Positions 19,125 to 28,300 of a stretch of 64,000 bases of DNA are shown here, one piece after another (position 1 is the first letter of the stretch; each line of letters opens with the position of its first letter). The DNA comes from Candidatus Koribacter versatilis Ellin345 (lineage in GTDB: Bacteria > Acidobacteriota > Terriglobia > Terriglobales > Acidobacteriaceae): positions 1,116,001-1,180,000 of the forward strand of contig NC_008009.1 in assembly GCF_000014005.1 (NCBI RefSeq). Direction: 5' to 3'. The notes under the pieces were generated by a model. That model was not told where the DNA came from. It did not search any database and was given only the letters and a program-made list of their open reading frames with translations. The translations under genes and the position numbers were made by a program.

Positions 19125-20674
19125 GCGTCGCTCCTGCCGTGCGACGACGAATTGATTTCTTTGATTCCAGTAGCAAGGCTCATGATCTTTTCAGGAGTTG
19201 CCTCGGCGCGCTTCAGTTCGCCCCTGACACGTCCTTCGTGAAGTACAAGAATTCGGTCACAAATTCCGCGCAACTCTTCTAACTCCGATGAAACCACGAG
19301 TAGAGCAAGGCCTCGATGCGCAAGTTCGTCGATTCGGGAGTAGATCTCCTGTTTGGCGCCAACGTCGATGCCGCGGGTGGGTTCGTCGAGCAGGAGGATT
19401 TTTGGATTCTTCATCAACCACTTGCCGAGTACGACCTTTTGCTGGTTGCCACCCGACAGCGTGCCTACGACCGTCTCTGGTGAGTTCGCCTTTACGCGCA
19501 GGTCCTTCATTGTCTGCTCAACGCGAGCAACTTCGCTAACTTGGTCCAAGACGGATGCTTTCGCGAAACCCTTCAAGGCGACGAGGCTCATATTGCTCTG
19601 GACGGAATGATCAAGCGACAAACCGAGTCGTTTGCGATCTTCCGTCACAAAGGCAATGTTGTGGGCGATCGCGTCTGCAGGTTGGGTAAGCGCCACGTCC
19701 TCGCCTTCGACGAGGATCGACCCAGTACCGTGCTCTGGAAAGGATCCGAACAGTACATTGAGCAGCGCTGTGCGACCCGATCCCATCAACCCCGCAAGGC
19801 CGACCACTTCGCCAGCACGCACCTGAAGCGAAACGTTTGTTAGCACATTGCGGTTTGGCAATGTCGGATGCTTAACGGTTAGGTCCCGGAGTTCTAAAGC
19901 AACTTTACCTGCCGCACGCTGCGGCTCAGGGAAGACCTGCTGGATGTCGCGGCCCACCATGAGAGAAATCATCTGCTGACGATTGACGTCCCCGCGGAGT
20001 TTAGTTGCGATCGTACGTCCATCTCGCAGGATTGTGATCCGGTCCGCGAGCGCGAGAACCTCATCGAGGCGGTGCGAAATATATATAAGTCCGAGGCCCC
20101 GCCCCCGGAGCGCACCCAGAATGTCGAAGAGTGTCTGCGATTCGGCTTCGTTTAGAGCAGCCGTGGGCTCATCGAGAATGAGAATTCTCGCATTGTGCGA
20201 AAGAGCCTTCGCTATCTCAACCAGTTGCTGTTGGCCAATACCGAGATCACGGACGAGCCTTTCTGTCGGCAGGTCGACGCCAAGCGAATCGAGCAGAACC
20301 CGCGCTGTTTTGTGAACATCGCTCCAGCGCACAAACGGACCGGAAGCCTGCAGCCGTCCGAGGAAAATATTCTCAGCAATGGAAAGCTCAGGAACCAAAG
20401 ACAATTCCTGGAATACGATCGCGATTCCGGCGCGCTCGGCAGCGCGAATTCCGTCAAACTGCTGCTGAGCGCCCTCGATCACAACACTTCCGGAATATTC
20501 CCTGTGAGAATAGACACCGCTCAGAACTTTCATGAGCGTAGATTTGCCGGCGCCGTTCTCACCTACGAGAGCGTGAATCTCGCCTCCGAGCAGGTCGAAG
20601 CTGACTCCGTCCAGCGCGTGTACGCCGGAGAAGTCTTTAGACACGTCGACCATGCGCAACAGAGGTTCTGGCAT
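19121..20674 (-). CDS. xylG: Xylose ABC transporter ATPase, two nucleotide-binding domains
   Basis: Powers sugar import from the cytoplasmic face. The protein of about 517 residues has two ABC domains. The first has Walker A GENGAGKST and Walker B ILILDEPTAALNE; the second has a degenerate Walker A (GLMGSGRT), signature LSGGNQQKV and LLLDEPTRGIDVGA, as is usual in the sugar-transport class. ATG 20674 is preferred because GAAGGA lies six bases upstream; an in-frame GTG at 20692 would overlap the xylF end. Confidence 0.94.
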   Translation of the reverse strand: MPEPLLRMVDVSKDFSGVHALDGVSFDLLGGEIHALVGENGAGKSTLMKVLSGVYSHREYSGSVVIEGAQQQFDGIRAAERAGIAIVFQELSLVPELSIAENIFLGRLQASGPFVRWSDVHKTARVLLDSLGVDLPTERLVRDLGIGQQQLVEIAKALSHNARILILDEPTAALNEAESQTLFDILGALRGRGLGLIYISHRLDEVLALADRITILRDGRTIATKLRGDVNRQQMISLMVGRDIQQVFPEPQRAAGKVALELRDLTVKHPTLPNRNVLTNVSLQVRAGEVVGLAGLMGSGRTALLNVLFGSFPEHGTGSILVEGEDVALTQPADAIAHNIAFVTEDRKRLGLSLDHSVQSNMSLVALKGFAKASVLDQVSEVARVEQTMKDLRVKANSPETVVGTLSGGNQQKVVLGKWLMKNPKILLLDEPTRGIDVGAKQEIYSRIDELAHRGLALLVVSSELEELRGICDRILVLHEGRVRGELKRAEATPEKIMSLATGIKEINSSSHGRSDA

Positions 20675-20676
20675 CG

Positions 20677-21735
20677 CTAGTCCTTCGGCCACTGCGTGCG
20701 CGAGACATTTTTGTATATGTCTTCGCGCTTCAAGAAGCCGTCTTTAATGACAGTAGAATCGATGTTCGTGCGATCAACAACAATCGGCGCGAGAAGAATT
20801 GAAGGAACTTCTTTCGCGCCGTTGTTAACGTTCGAATTTGACTGGACCTTCTCGCCACGCGCAAGCGCTACCGCCGCCGCTGCTGCATTTTCTGCGAGGG
20901 GCTTGATCGGCTTGTACACGGTCATCGACTGCGTGCCCTCGACGACGCGCTGCGCGGCCGCGAGGTCGGTGTCTTGACCCGATACAAGCACTCTCCCCGC
21001 CAAGCCCTGTTCTCCAAGCGCCTGAATGGCGCCACCGGCGGTGCTGTCATTTGAAGTCACCACCGCGGCGACATGATTATTTGCCTGCGTGAGAGCGTTT
21101 TCGGTGTGACGCAGAGCTTCACTAGGCAGCCAGTCTTTGGCCCATTGGTCCGCGATGATGCGAATGTCGCCGCGCTTGATGGCGGGACTAAGAACCTGCA
21201 TTTGGCCTTCGCGAATTAAGTGAGCGTTGTTATCCGTTGGTGAACCGCCGATAAGAATGTAATTGCCCGCTGGTGCGCGGGCGTAGAGGTATTTCGCCTG
21301 TAACTCACCAATCAGCTTGTTGTCGAATGAGACATACAGACTCACATTCGAATCGCGAATCAGTCGGTCATACGAGATCACGGGCACGCCCTGCGCCTCA
21401 GCACTGCGCACCGCCGATGCCATGACTTCGCCGTTATGCGGCACTATGACAAGAACATCGACGCCCATCGTCAGCAAGTTTTCGCACTGTCGGATCTGGA
21501 CAGCATCCACTCCGTTGGCGGATTGTATGAATACTTCGGCTCCGAGTTGGCTGGCTTTCGCCACGAAGGCATCCCGATCATGTTGCCAGCGTTCCAATTG
21601 CAGCGAGTCGAGCGACAATCCAATCTTCACCGGGCCCTTGCCGCGAGATTGCCGCGCCTCTTCATGCCCACGGTGGCAGGATGTTGAGAATTCGAGCAGA
21701 GCCACTATACAGAGTAAGAGGATGAAGTTGCGCAT
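20677..21735 (-). CDS. xylF: Xylose ABC transporter substrate-binding lipoprotein
   Basis: Captures xylose in the periplasm and delivers it to XylGH. The protein of about 352 residues has a signal peptide ending FSTSC, so it is probably a lipoprotein, followed by two alpha/beta lobes with KIGLSLDSLQLERWQHD, GVDVLVIVPHNGE, VPVISYDRLI, NYILIGGSPTDNNA and VLVSGQDTDLAAAQ, all typical of XylF. It is the first gene of the operon. I chose ATG 21735 because it starts exactly at the signal peptide; an in-frame ATG lies at 21768. Confidence 0.94.
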   Translation of the reverse strand: MRNFILLLCIVALLEFSTSCHRGHEEARQSRGKGPVKIGLSLDSLQLERWQHDRDAFVAKASQLGAEVFIQSANGVDAVQIRQCENLLTMGVDVLVIVPHNGEVMASAVRSAEAQGVPVISYDRLIRDSNVSLYVSFDNKLIGELQAKYLYARAPAGNYILIGGSPTDNNAHLIREGQMQVLSPAIKRGDIRIIADQWAKDWLPSEALRHTENALTQANNHVAAVVTSNDSTAGGAIQALGEQGLAGRVLVSGQDTDLAAAQRVVEGTQSMTVYKPIKPLAENAAAAAVALARGEKVQSNSNVNNGAKEVPSILLAPIVVDRTNIDSTVIKDGFLKREDIYKNVSRTQWPKD

Positions 21736-21796
21736 GGACCAACGTGCCTTGGCGGCAGCATTATGCACGTTGCCGCGATGAATGAAAAGCCTTATC

Positions 21797-21840
21797 GTGT
21801 ACGTGCACGGTCAGTGTATCGCGAGCGTGCCGTTTCTCAA
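21797..21840 (-). promoter_or_regulatory. Predicted xyl promoter with LacI-type operator at the start point
   Basis: On the minus strand a -35-like TTGAGA (21835-21840) and a -10-like TACACT (21813-21818) are 16 bases apart. The near-palindrome GTGTACGTGCAC (21797-21808, central CG, 10 of 12 symmetric) covers the expected start point. The divergent regulator at 21962 is the likely binder. Confidence 0.5.
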
Positions 21841-21961
21841 TAGGAATTCCACATTGCCATTGACTCTGTGTTCCTGGCCGGCATAAATAAATTGGAGAGC
21901 AACTGACGATGTCGTCCAATCCCTTAATTCCTCACGCGGGAATTCTTCGCCAGAGGCGCTA

Positions 21962-23035
21962 TTGAGACAGAGAAGCGGAATCCCGAAAATCGCTGAGCTC
22001 GCTGGCGTTTCGATCGGAACCGTGGATCGTGCCTTGCATGAGCGACCCGGCATCAATGCAGCCACGCGCGACCGGATATTGAAAATCGCGGAAAAAATTG
22101 GCTATAAACCAAATCTCGCGGCACGTTCGCTCGTCACGGGCAAGCGAATCAGGATCGGTGTCTGCATGCCACGCGAAATCGCCTACTTTTATGACGAGAT
22201 GTGGCGCGGGATTGAAGAGGAATCAGCCCGATTCATCGAGCGTGGCGTCGAATTCGTATTGCGGCCTGTCCCTGAACTTGGTGTCGGAGATCACGAAGCG
22301 ATGCGAGAGTTGATGGCGGCAACGGTCGAGGGAATCATCGTAACTCCGGGGCATCCAAAAGCCAGCACCCCCCTCATCAATCAGGCCGAGCGGAAGGGAA
22401 TTCGTGTTGTTTGTGTCTCCACCGATGCTCCGCGCAGTTGTCGGTCATCAATCGTGTGCGTAGAGCCACACTTGAATGGGGCGATCGCCGGAGAACTGAT
22501 GGCGAGATTTGTGCCTGCGGCTTCGAAGGTCGTAGTAATAACTGGCATGCTCGATACGCATGATCATCGGGCGAAAGCCGATGGCTTCAAAGACGGATTC
22601 ATGCGGAACAACAGGTGCGGAGAGGTCCTGGATGTCATCGAAGCCCACGAAAGCGCAGATGAGAGCTTCCGCAAAACCTCAGACCTCTTAAAAAACGTCC
22701 CAGACTTGCGGGGAATCTATGTGAACACCGTCAATTGTCTCCCGGTATGTCGCGCACTGCACGGTTCAGGATTGCATGGAAAAGTTCAGCTCATTTCCAC
22801 GGACCTATTCGGTGCAATGGTTCCATTTTTGGAGGACGGCACAATTGCGGCTTCGATGCACCAGCGACCGTTTCGACAGGCGCAAATTGCCGTCCGAAGT
22901 TTGGCGGAGCATCTCCTGCACAACGCCCCACTTGCACCTACGCAGAACCTGAATCCGAGTATCGTGCTCCGCAGTAACCTGCACTTATTCCGCGAAGCCG
23001 CGATGGATCGCCTTCAGAGCGTCGCACTGCGTTAA
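21962..23035 (+). CDS. LacI-family regulator divergent from the xylose operon
   Basis: A 357-residue regulator. The helix-turn-helix (residues ~7-50) contains IPKIAELAGVSIGTVDRAL and ends IGYKPNLAARSL, a classic LacI DNA-binding and hinge region. The effector domain resembles sugar-binding proteins (GIIVTPGHP, HLNGAIAGELMARF, ITGMLDTHDHRAKADGF). The start is TTG, with AGAGG five bases upstream. It is divergent from xylF over a shared gap with an operator-like dyad, so it is probably the xylose-responsive regulator. A -35-like TTGACT (21860-21865) with a CATAAA box may serve it. Confidence 0.9.
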   Translation: MRQRSGIPKIAELAGVSIGTVDRALHERPGINAATRDRILKIAEKIGYKPNLAARSLVTGKRIRIGVCMPREIAYFYDEMWRGIEEESARFIERGVEFVLRPVPELGVGDHEAMRELMAATVEGIIVTPGHPKASTPLINQAERKGIRVVCVSTDAPRSCRSSIVCVEPHLNGAIAGELMARFVPAASKVVVITGMLDTHDHRAKADGFKDGFMRNNRCGEVLDVIEAHESADESFRKTSDLLKNVPDLRGIYVNTVNCLPVCRALHGSGLHGKVQLISTDLFGAMVPFLEDGTIAASMHQRPFRQAQIAVRSLAEHLLHNAPLAPTQNLNPSIVLRSNLHLFREAAMDRLQSVALR

Positions 23036-23183
23036 GTCCCCATCACCAATTCAGAGAATACGAGTGCTAAAACCGCTTGTCTTTTGGTTGGCAGTAGTAG
23101 TGGGCATCGCAAGTACAACCTAGGATTCTCATCACGATGCTCAAGTCGCGAGGCCGCGGATCCACTAACCGGAGAGCGCAACG

Positions 23184-24965
23184 TCATTGTTTCGGTGACT
23201 CCGCGGCAGACGTCGTACTGGTTGCTCCCGCGACCGGAGGCAGTTGGGTGCGCTTGCGGATGCCTTGGTCCTCTACGATCTCGTAAATGAAGTCCCCTGG
23301 CACATCCCGCAGGACCTCTTTCTTTCCGGTCGGCCACCAGATCTCCACGGTGGTCATCTTGTCGTCAGCGCCAAGTCCGAAGTGCACACGTAGGTCGTTC
23401 ATCGAGAGGTAACTCGCCCCACTCCGAACTTCATTCATTTGCTTGAGCGTGGGAGAGATCACCGTGATCCGCGCACCAATCGCGGCGCGGTTACTTTTTG
23501 TTCCCACGAGCTTGAAGATGACGCGATGGTTCGAATTCTGCGTCTGGTTGATTAGCAGATTCGGCGGTTCTCCTATGTTCTGCAGGAGAATGTCGACATT
23601 TCCGTCGTTGTTGATATCGCCGAATGCGGCCCCTCGCCGAGACTGTTCGGGAATCGCATTCAAACCGGCACCTTCAGATATATCTTTGAACGTTCCGTTT
23701 TGCAGGTTTTGGAATAACTGCATCCGTTCGCGGTAGCGAGGACTCCCGGGGATCGCGTCCACCTGCGGGTAGACGTGTCCGTTCGCAACAAAAACATCCG
23801 GCCAGCCATCATTGTCGAAGTCCACGAATCCCGTGCCCCACTTCACGTACGAGAAACTTCCTTGCCCCAACCCAGACGCCCATGCCATGTCCGTAAAGCT
23901 CTTGTTTCCGAGATTGTGGTAGAGGTTGTCGGGTTGATCCGTAAAATTCGTAACGAAGATATCGAAGTTGCCATCGTGGTCGTAGTCGCCTGAGTCCACT
24001 CCCATCGACCCAAGCTCTTGTCCGTCGTCACTGAGTGCGACGCCCGAGACCAAACCGACTTCTTCGAAGGTGCCATTGTGGTTGTTGTGATAAAGAAAAT
24101 TCGGCCCCGCATCGTTCGCCAGATACAAATCCGGCCATCCATCGTTGTCGTAATCCGTCCAAATTGCACCGAGTCCGTAGCGATGCTTCGGATCGTCCAC
24201 GCCTGCCTTTTTTGAGACTTCTTCGAAAGTTCCATCACCTCGGTTGTGAAACAACTTGTCGCTCTCGCCTTGCATGCCCCACGGCCCGCATTGCACCAGG
24301 ACACCTTTGAATCGGCAGAATCGTTCGTCGCTCCCGAAACTTGGCAAGTTATTTATGTCGAGGTGGACGTACCTCGACACAAACAGATCTACATTGCCGT
24401 CCTTGTCGTAATCTCCCCACGCGGCGCCAGCGTTTAACCCATCCATCGCGACGCCGGCCTTTTCAGTCACGTCTTTAAACTTGCAGTTTCCGAGACCCTT
24501 GTAGAGCGCATTTCTCCCATAGCCGGTAACGTAGATGTCCAAGATCCCGTCGTTGTCGAAGTCGGCAACCGCGACGCCCATTCCCCAGCCTTTGACCGTC
24601 AGACCTGCAGCTTCGGTGATGTCGGTGAATTTTAGGTCGGCATCCTGGTGATAGAGCCGGACGAGCGGATCCCCCCCTTGCTTAAATCGGTCTACAGTCG
24701 ATCCGCCAGCGATCAGCAGATCGAGCTTTCCGTCGTCATCGCAATCGAAGAGTCCAGAGCCGCCGCTCATCGATTCGATGATGTAGTGCTGCTCCGGGGA
24801 CGAAATGTGCGACCCCGTGACACCCGCCTTTTTAGCGATATCCTCAAACTTCGGAATCGACGGTTTTGCGGGAGCGGGTGGACCGGGAACCTGGCCAAAA
24901 CCAGAGGTCAGAAGAACCGCCAAAAACGATAGAAAAAGTCTCATTGGGTACCGGAATCTCGTCAT
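23184..24965 (-). CDS. Exported FG-GAP/ASPIC-UnbV (CRTAC1-type) protein
   Basis: A protein of about 593 residues with a signal peptide (MTRFRYPMRLFLSFLAVLL... ending GFGQ). The body is a beta-propeller of FG-GAP repeats with calcium-type loops, for example FDCDDDGKLDLLIAGG, ADFDNDGILDIYVTGYG, GDYDKDGNVDLFVSRY and TDYDNDGWPDLYLAND. The C-terminal ~100 residues match the ASPIC/UnbV domain (RAAIGARITV, EVRSGASYLSMNDLRVHFGLG). The biochemical role of the family is not established. The start is uncertain: ATG 24944 also fits. It is divergent from a TonB-dependent receptor, an association repeated at 41,558-48,839. Confidence 0.88.
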   Translation of the reverse strand: MTRFRYPMRLFLSFLAVLLTSGFGQVPGPPAPAKPSIPKFEDIAKKAGVTGSHISSPEQHYIIESMSGGSGLFDCDDDGKLDLLIAGGSTVDRFKQGGDPLVRLYHQDADLKFTDITEAAGLTVKGWGMGVAVADFDNDGILDIYVTGYGRNALYKGLGNCKFKDVTEKAGVAMDGLNAGAAWGDYDKDGNVDLFVSRYVHLDINNLPSFGSDERFCRFKGVLVQCGPWGMQGESDKLFHNRGDGTFEEVSKKAGVDDPKHRYGLGAIWTDYDNDGWPDLYLANDAGPNFLYHNNHNGTFEEVGLVSGVALSDDGQELGSMGVDSGDYDHDGNFDIFVTNFTDQPDNLYHNLGNKSFTDMAWASGLGQGSFSYVKWGTGFVDFDNDGWPDVFVANGHVYPQVDAIPGSPRYRERMQLFQNLQNGTFKDISEGAGLNAIPEQSRRGAAFGDINNDGNVDILLQNIGEPPNLLINQTQNSNHRVIFKLVGTKSNRAAIGARITVISPTLKQMNEVRSGASYLSMNDLRVHFGLGADDKMTTVEIWWPTGKKEVLRDVPGDFIYEIVEDQGIRKRTQLPPVAGATSTTSAAESPKQ

Positions 24966-25110
24966 TGTACAGCCAAGTCTCTCGTCCCGCTGTTTAGGGC
25001 TCCTCCCACAAAATCGATTCGCTAAAGGCACCAAAATGCCAAAAATGACCAAAATGGGAAGCTAGTAACTTTATATTATTGACAGACTTCCGAGCTCCTC
25101 ACTTTTTGGC

Positions 25111-25139
25111 TTGACAAGTCATGTGAACGCACCTTTAAA
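25111..25139 (+). promoter_or_regulatory. Predicted sigma-70 promoter of the second TonB-dependent receptor
   Basis: A perfect -35 box TTGACA (25111-25116) and a -10-like TTTAAA (25134-25139) are separated by exactly 17 bases. Transcription would begin near 25146. Confidence 0.65.
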
Positions 25140-25170
25140 TACCGCCCCAAGCCTGTGCATGGCCTCAAGA

Positions 25171-25202
25171 ATAACGTTATCCGAGCTTCAGAATAACGTT
25201 AT
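25171..25202. promoter_or_regulatory. Tandem palindromic operators, two copies of ATAACGTTAT
   Basis: The 10-bp perfect palindrome ATAACGTTAT, preceded both times by AGA or GA, occurs at 25171-25180 and 25193-25202. The centres are 22 bp apart, two helical turns, so two dimers could bind the same face. The central CG suggests a LacI-family protein. The pair sits 25-57 bases after the predicted transcription start. Confidence 0.65.
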
Positions 25203-25339
25203 GGCGGAAAAATCGGGCAAGACTCGAACTGCCTGATCCAGCGCCGAACCCTGAGGCTGTCTTTGCGAGTAGTCGCTTAAGCCGCCGCCGAAAGGTGGCA
25301 TATGTAGCACCAGATGGACTTGGTTTGTGGAGGGATGGC

Positions 25340-28300
25340 ATGCGTTACCGCTTTGCCTGTTTGGCAGTTCTGATTGCCCTTGCGTTATCAACCCTTTCGT
25401 TTGCCCAAAAGATCGCTGGCACCATTACCGGAACCGTCTCGGATCCGCAGGGTGCAGTAGTCCCGGGAGCGACCGTCATTGTTACTGACGAGGCAACGAA
25501 CGCGACGCGTACAACGACCACTAAATCCGCAGGTGAATTCACGGTTCCGAACTTGGATCCGGGCACCTATTCGGTAAAAGTTTCGGGATCAGGTTTCAGC
25601 GATTTCGAAGCGAAGCGGGTCGAGGTACACGTCTCCAGCATCACCCGTGTGGATGCGAAACTTCAGGTTGGAACCACGAAGCAGGAAATCGTGGTCGAAG
25701 CCCAGGGTATTGAACTCAACACCGAAAACGGCGAAGTCGGCAACGTCATCACCGGCGCCCAGGTTCGCGAGCTTCCTCTGAATGGCCGCAACTTCGTCCA
25801 ATTGACCACCATCATGCCCGGCGCTTCCGTTTCGGAAGGCTTCGACAACAAGAGCAAGGGCTTGATGGGAGGCGTCGACATCTCGTTCAGCGGCGCTCCG
25901 TCCAACGCCAACCAGTGGCGTGTAGACGGTGCCAACAACAACGACATTGGTTCGCAGCGCACCATTTTGATGTATCCGTCGATCGACGGCATCGAAGAGT
26001 TCAAGATTCTGCGCAACAGCTACGGCCCCGAATACGGCGGGGGTGGCGGAGCGCAGGTCAACGTCGTAACCAAGGGTGGCGGCAACGAGTACCACGGCGA
26101 TGCTTACTACTTCGGCCGTAACGGCGTCCTCAATGCCAAGAACTATTTCATCGGTCTGAACACTTGCACGAGCGGTAGTGATCCGGCTTGCCAGAAACAA
26201 GCTCTTCAGCGTAACGATTTCGGTTACACGTTGGGCGGTCCGATCGTGAAGGACAGGGTCTTCTTCTTCTGGTCGGAAGAGTGGAACTACGAACGTCGCG
26301 GCGCCGTTCGCCACGATTGGGTTCCGACCGCACAGGAACGTGCGACGGGCGATTTCAGCGATATTGCATCATGTCCTGCGGGCTCCAAGGGACCTGCTGC
26401 TCCTAATTTCGCGAAATACAACACGACTGGCGACACGGTTGGTTCGGGAACGAATGGCCAAATTATGGATCCCGGCCATCTCAGCCCGGCCGGACAGGCG
26501 CTGGTCTCGATGATGCCGCTTCCGACGGCCAGTCCTTGTAACCAGTATGACTGGATCGCGCAAGTCAAGGTTCCCCTCAACTGGCGCGAAGAGAACATCC
26601 GCGGCGACATCAAGATCACCAAGAACAACAACCTGATGTTGCGTTACGCGCAGGATTCCTGGGACAACCCACTGCACGCTTCCGCCAATGGCGAAGCCGG
26701 CCTGTGGGGTACGCAGGACTTCCCGGCGGTCAGTGATGCGTGGTCGCAGCCCAGCAAGATGGCCGTTGCCCGCTTGACCACCACTATCGGCACCACAATG
26801 GTGAACGACTTCCAGTTCTCCTATTCGGCGAACCGCATCAACATCGTCAAAGCCGGTGACGACACCGCTCTCGGAAATTCGATCCGCGCTGCGGTTCCAA
26901 CCGTCTATCCACTTTCAGGCAAACTCCACTCCAGTGATCTGCCGATGCCGATCTGCTGGTGCTCCACTTACTTTGGTACACAGGGGCCTTGGAACAACAA
27001 CCAGGATCTCTACACCTGGCGAGATGACTTCTCCAAGGTCGCGGGTAAGCACACGCTCAAGCTCGGAATTCTCTACGATCAGAACTCCAAGAACGAAGAG
27101 CAAGGTGGTGAAGCCGGCGGTCTGTGGGGTTCGGCTGGATACAACAAGGTTAGCTGGGACGGCGGTTCTGGCAACTTCTATGGCGACATGCTGCTCAAGA
27201 ACATGAGTTGGGGCGGCGGTGAGAACGCGAAGAACGTCATCGCCGACATTCGTTGGCGCGACGTCGAGTTCTACGCTGGCGATACCTGGAAGGTGACGCC
27301 ACGCTTTACCTTGGACTACGGCTTCCGCTGGTCCTTCATGCCGCCAGAGTGGATGGACAAAAACGATTGGTCCATCTTTAACCCCGCTGTCTATGATCCG
27401 ACCAAGGGAGCCGATCCGTGCAACGGTGTCGAGTTGCCCAAGGGCGGCGACACTAGCTTGTGCGCGGGGCTCGGTTCCTCGATCACTCCTGCTGTCTCGC
27501 AATACCGTAGCTTACGTCCGTCCAACAATCACCTGATCCAACCCCGTTTGGGCTTTGCTTACGATGTATTCGGAACCGGCAAATTTGTGCTCCGTGCTGG
27601 CATTGGCCAGTTCTTTGCACGCGATCCTGTCGGTCTCACTCTGCGCTCGAAGTCCGTGAACCCGCCGTTCGCGGCCGCTGCGAGCGGCTACCGTACGCTC
27701 GACGGTTTCGGTCCAAACAACACACCCACCACCTGGGACAATGGCGGCGCGGTGAATGCGTGGCCCACCGGTGGTACTCCGACTCAAAGCTTCGAGCAGA
27801 ACTCGAATCTCTCCAACTCGTGGCAGTGGAATATCACCACCGAGGCAATGCTGACGAAGGACACCAAGCTGGAACTCGCATGGGTGGCCCTGCGTGGTAT
27901 TCACCTTGGATCCGCCGCCGATATCAACCAGATCGCGCCGGATAACCGCTTAGCTTACATAGAACGTGGCTTGGCTAATTCCGGTGACACTCGAACTGAT
28001 CTGTTCCCGTACGGTGGCCTGACCACTGGTCAGATTACCCAGTGGAACCACCGCGGCGATTCGATCTACCACTCACTGCAGGCGATGTTGAGCACAAAAT
28101 TGACGCGCAACTCGATTCTGCAAAGCAGCTACACTTGGTCCCACAACATCTCAACCACTACGCTCGGTTACGTGGGCACGTCCACCGCTGTTCCTGACAG
28201 CTACAATTCCGCAGCCAACCGTGGAAATGCTGACTTCGACCGGCGCCATGTGTTCAACCTCAGCTTGGTTTACAACTCTCCGGCTCTTCAAGGACACAAT

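Larger units (their letters stand above)
24966..25339. other. Divergent regulatory gap between CRTAC1 and receptor genes
   Basis: 374 bases that hold the receptor promoter (25111-25139), two tandem palindromes (25171-25202) and a leader of about 190 bases. I see no gene. An AT-rich patch near 25065-25085 may hold the promoter of the minus-strand CRTAC1 gene, but I cannot place its boxes. Confidence 0.6.
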
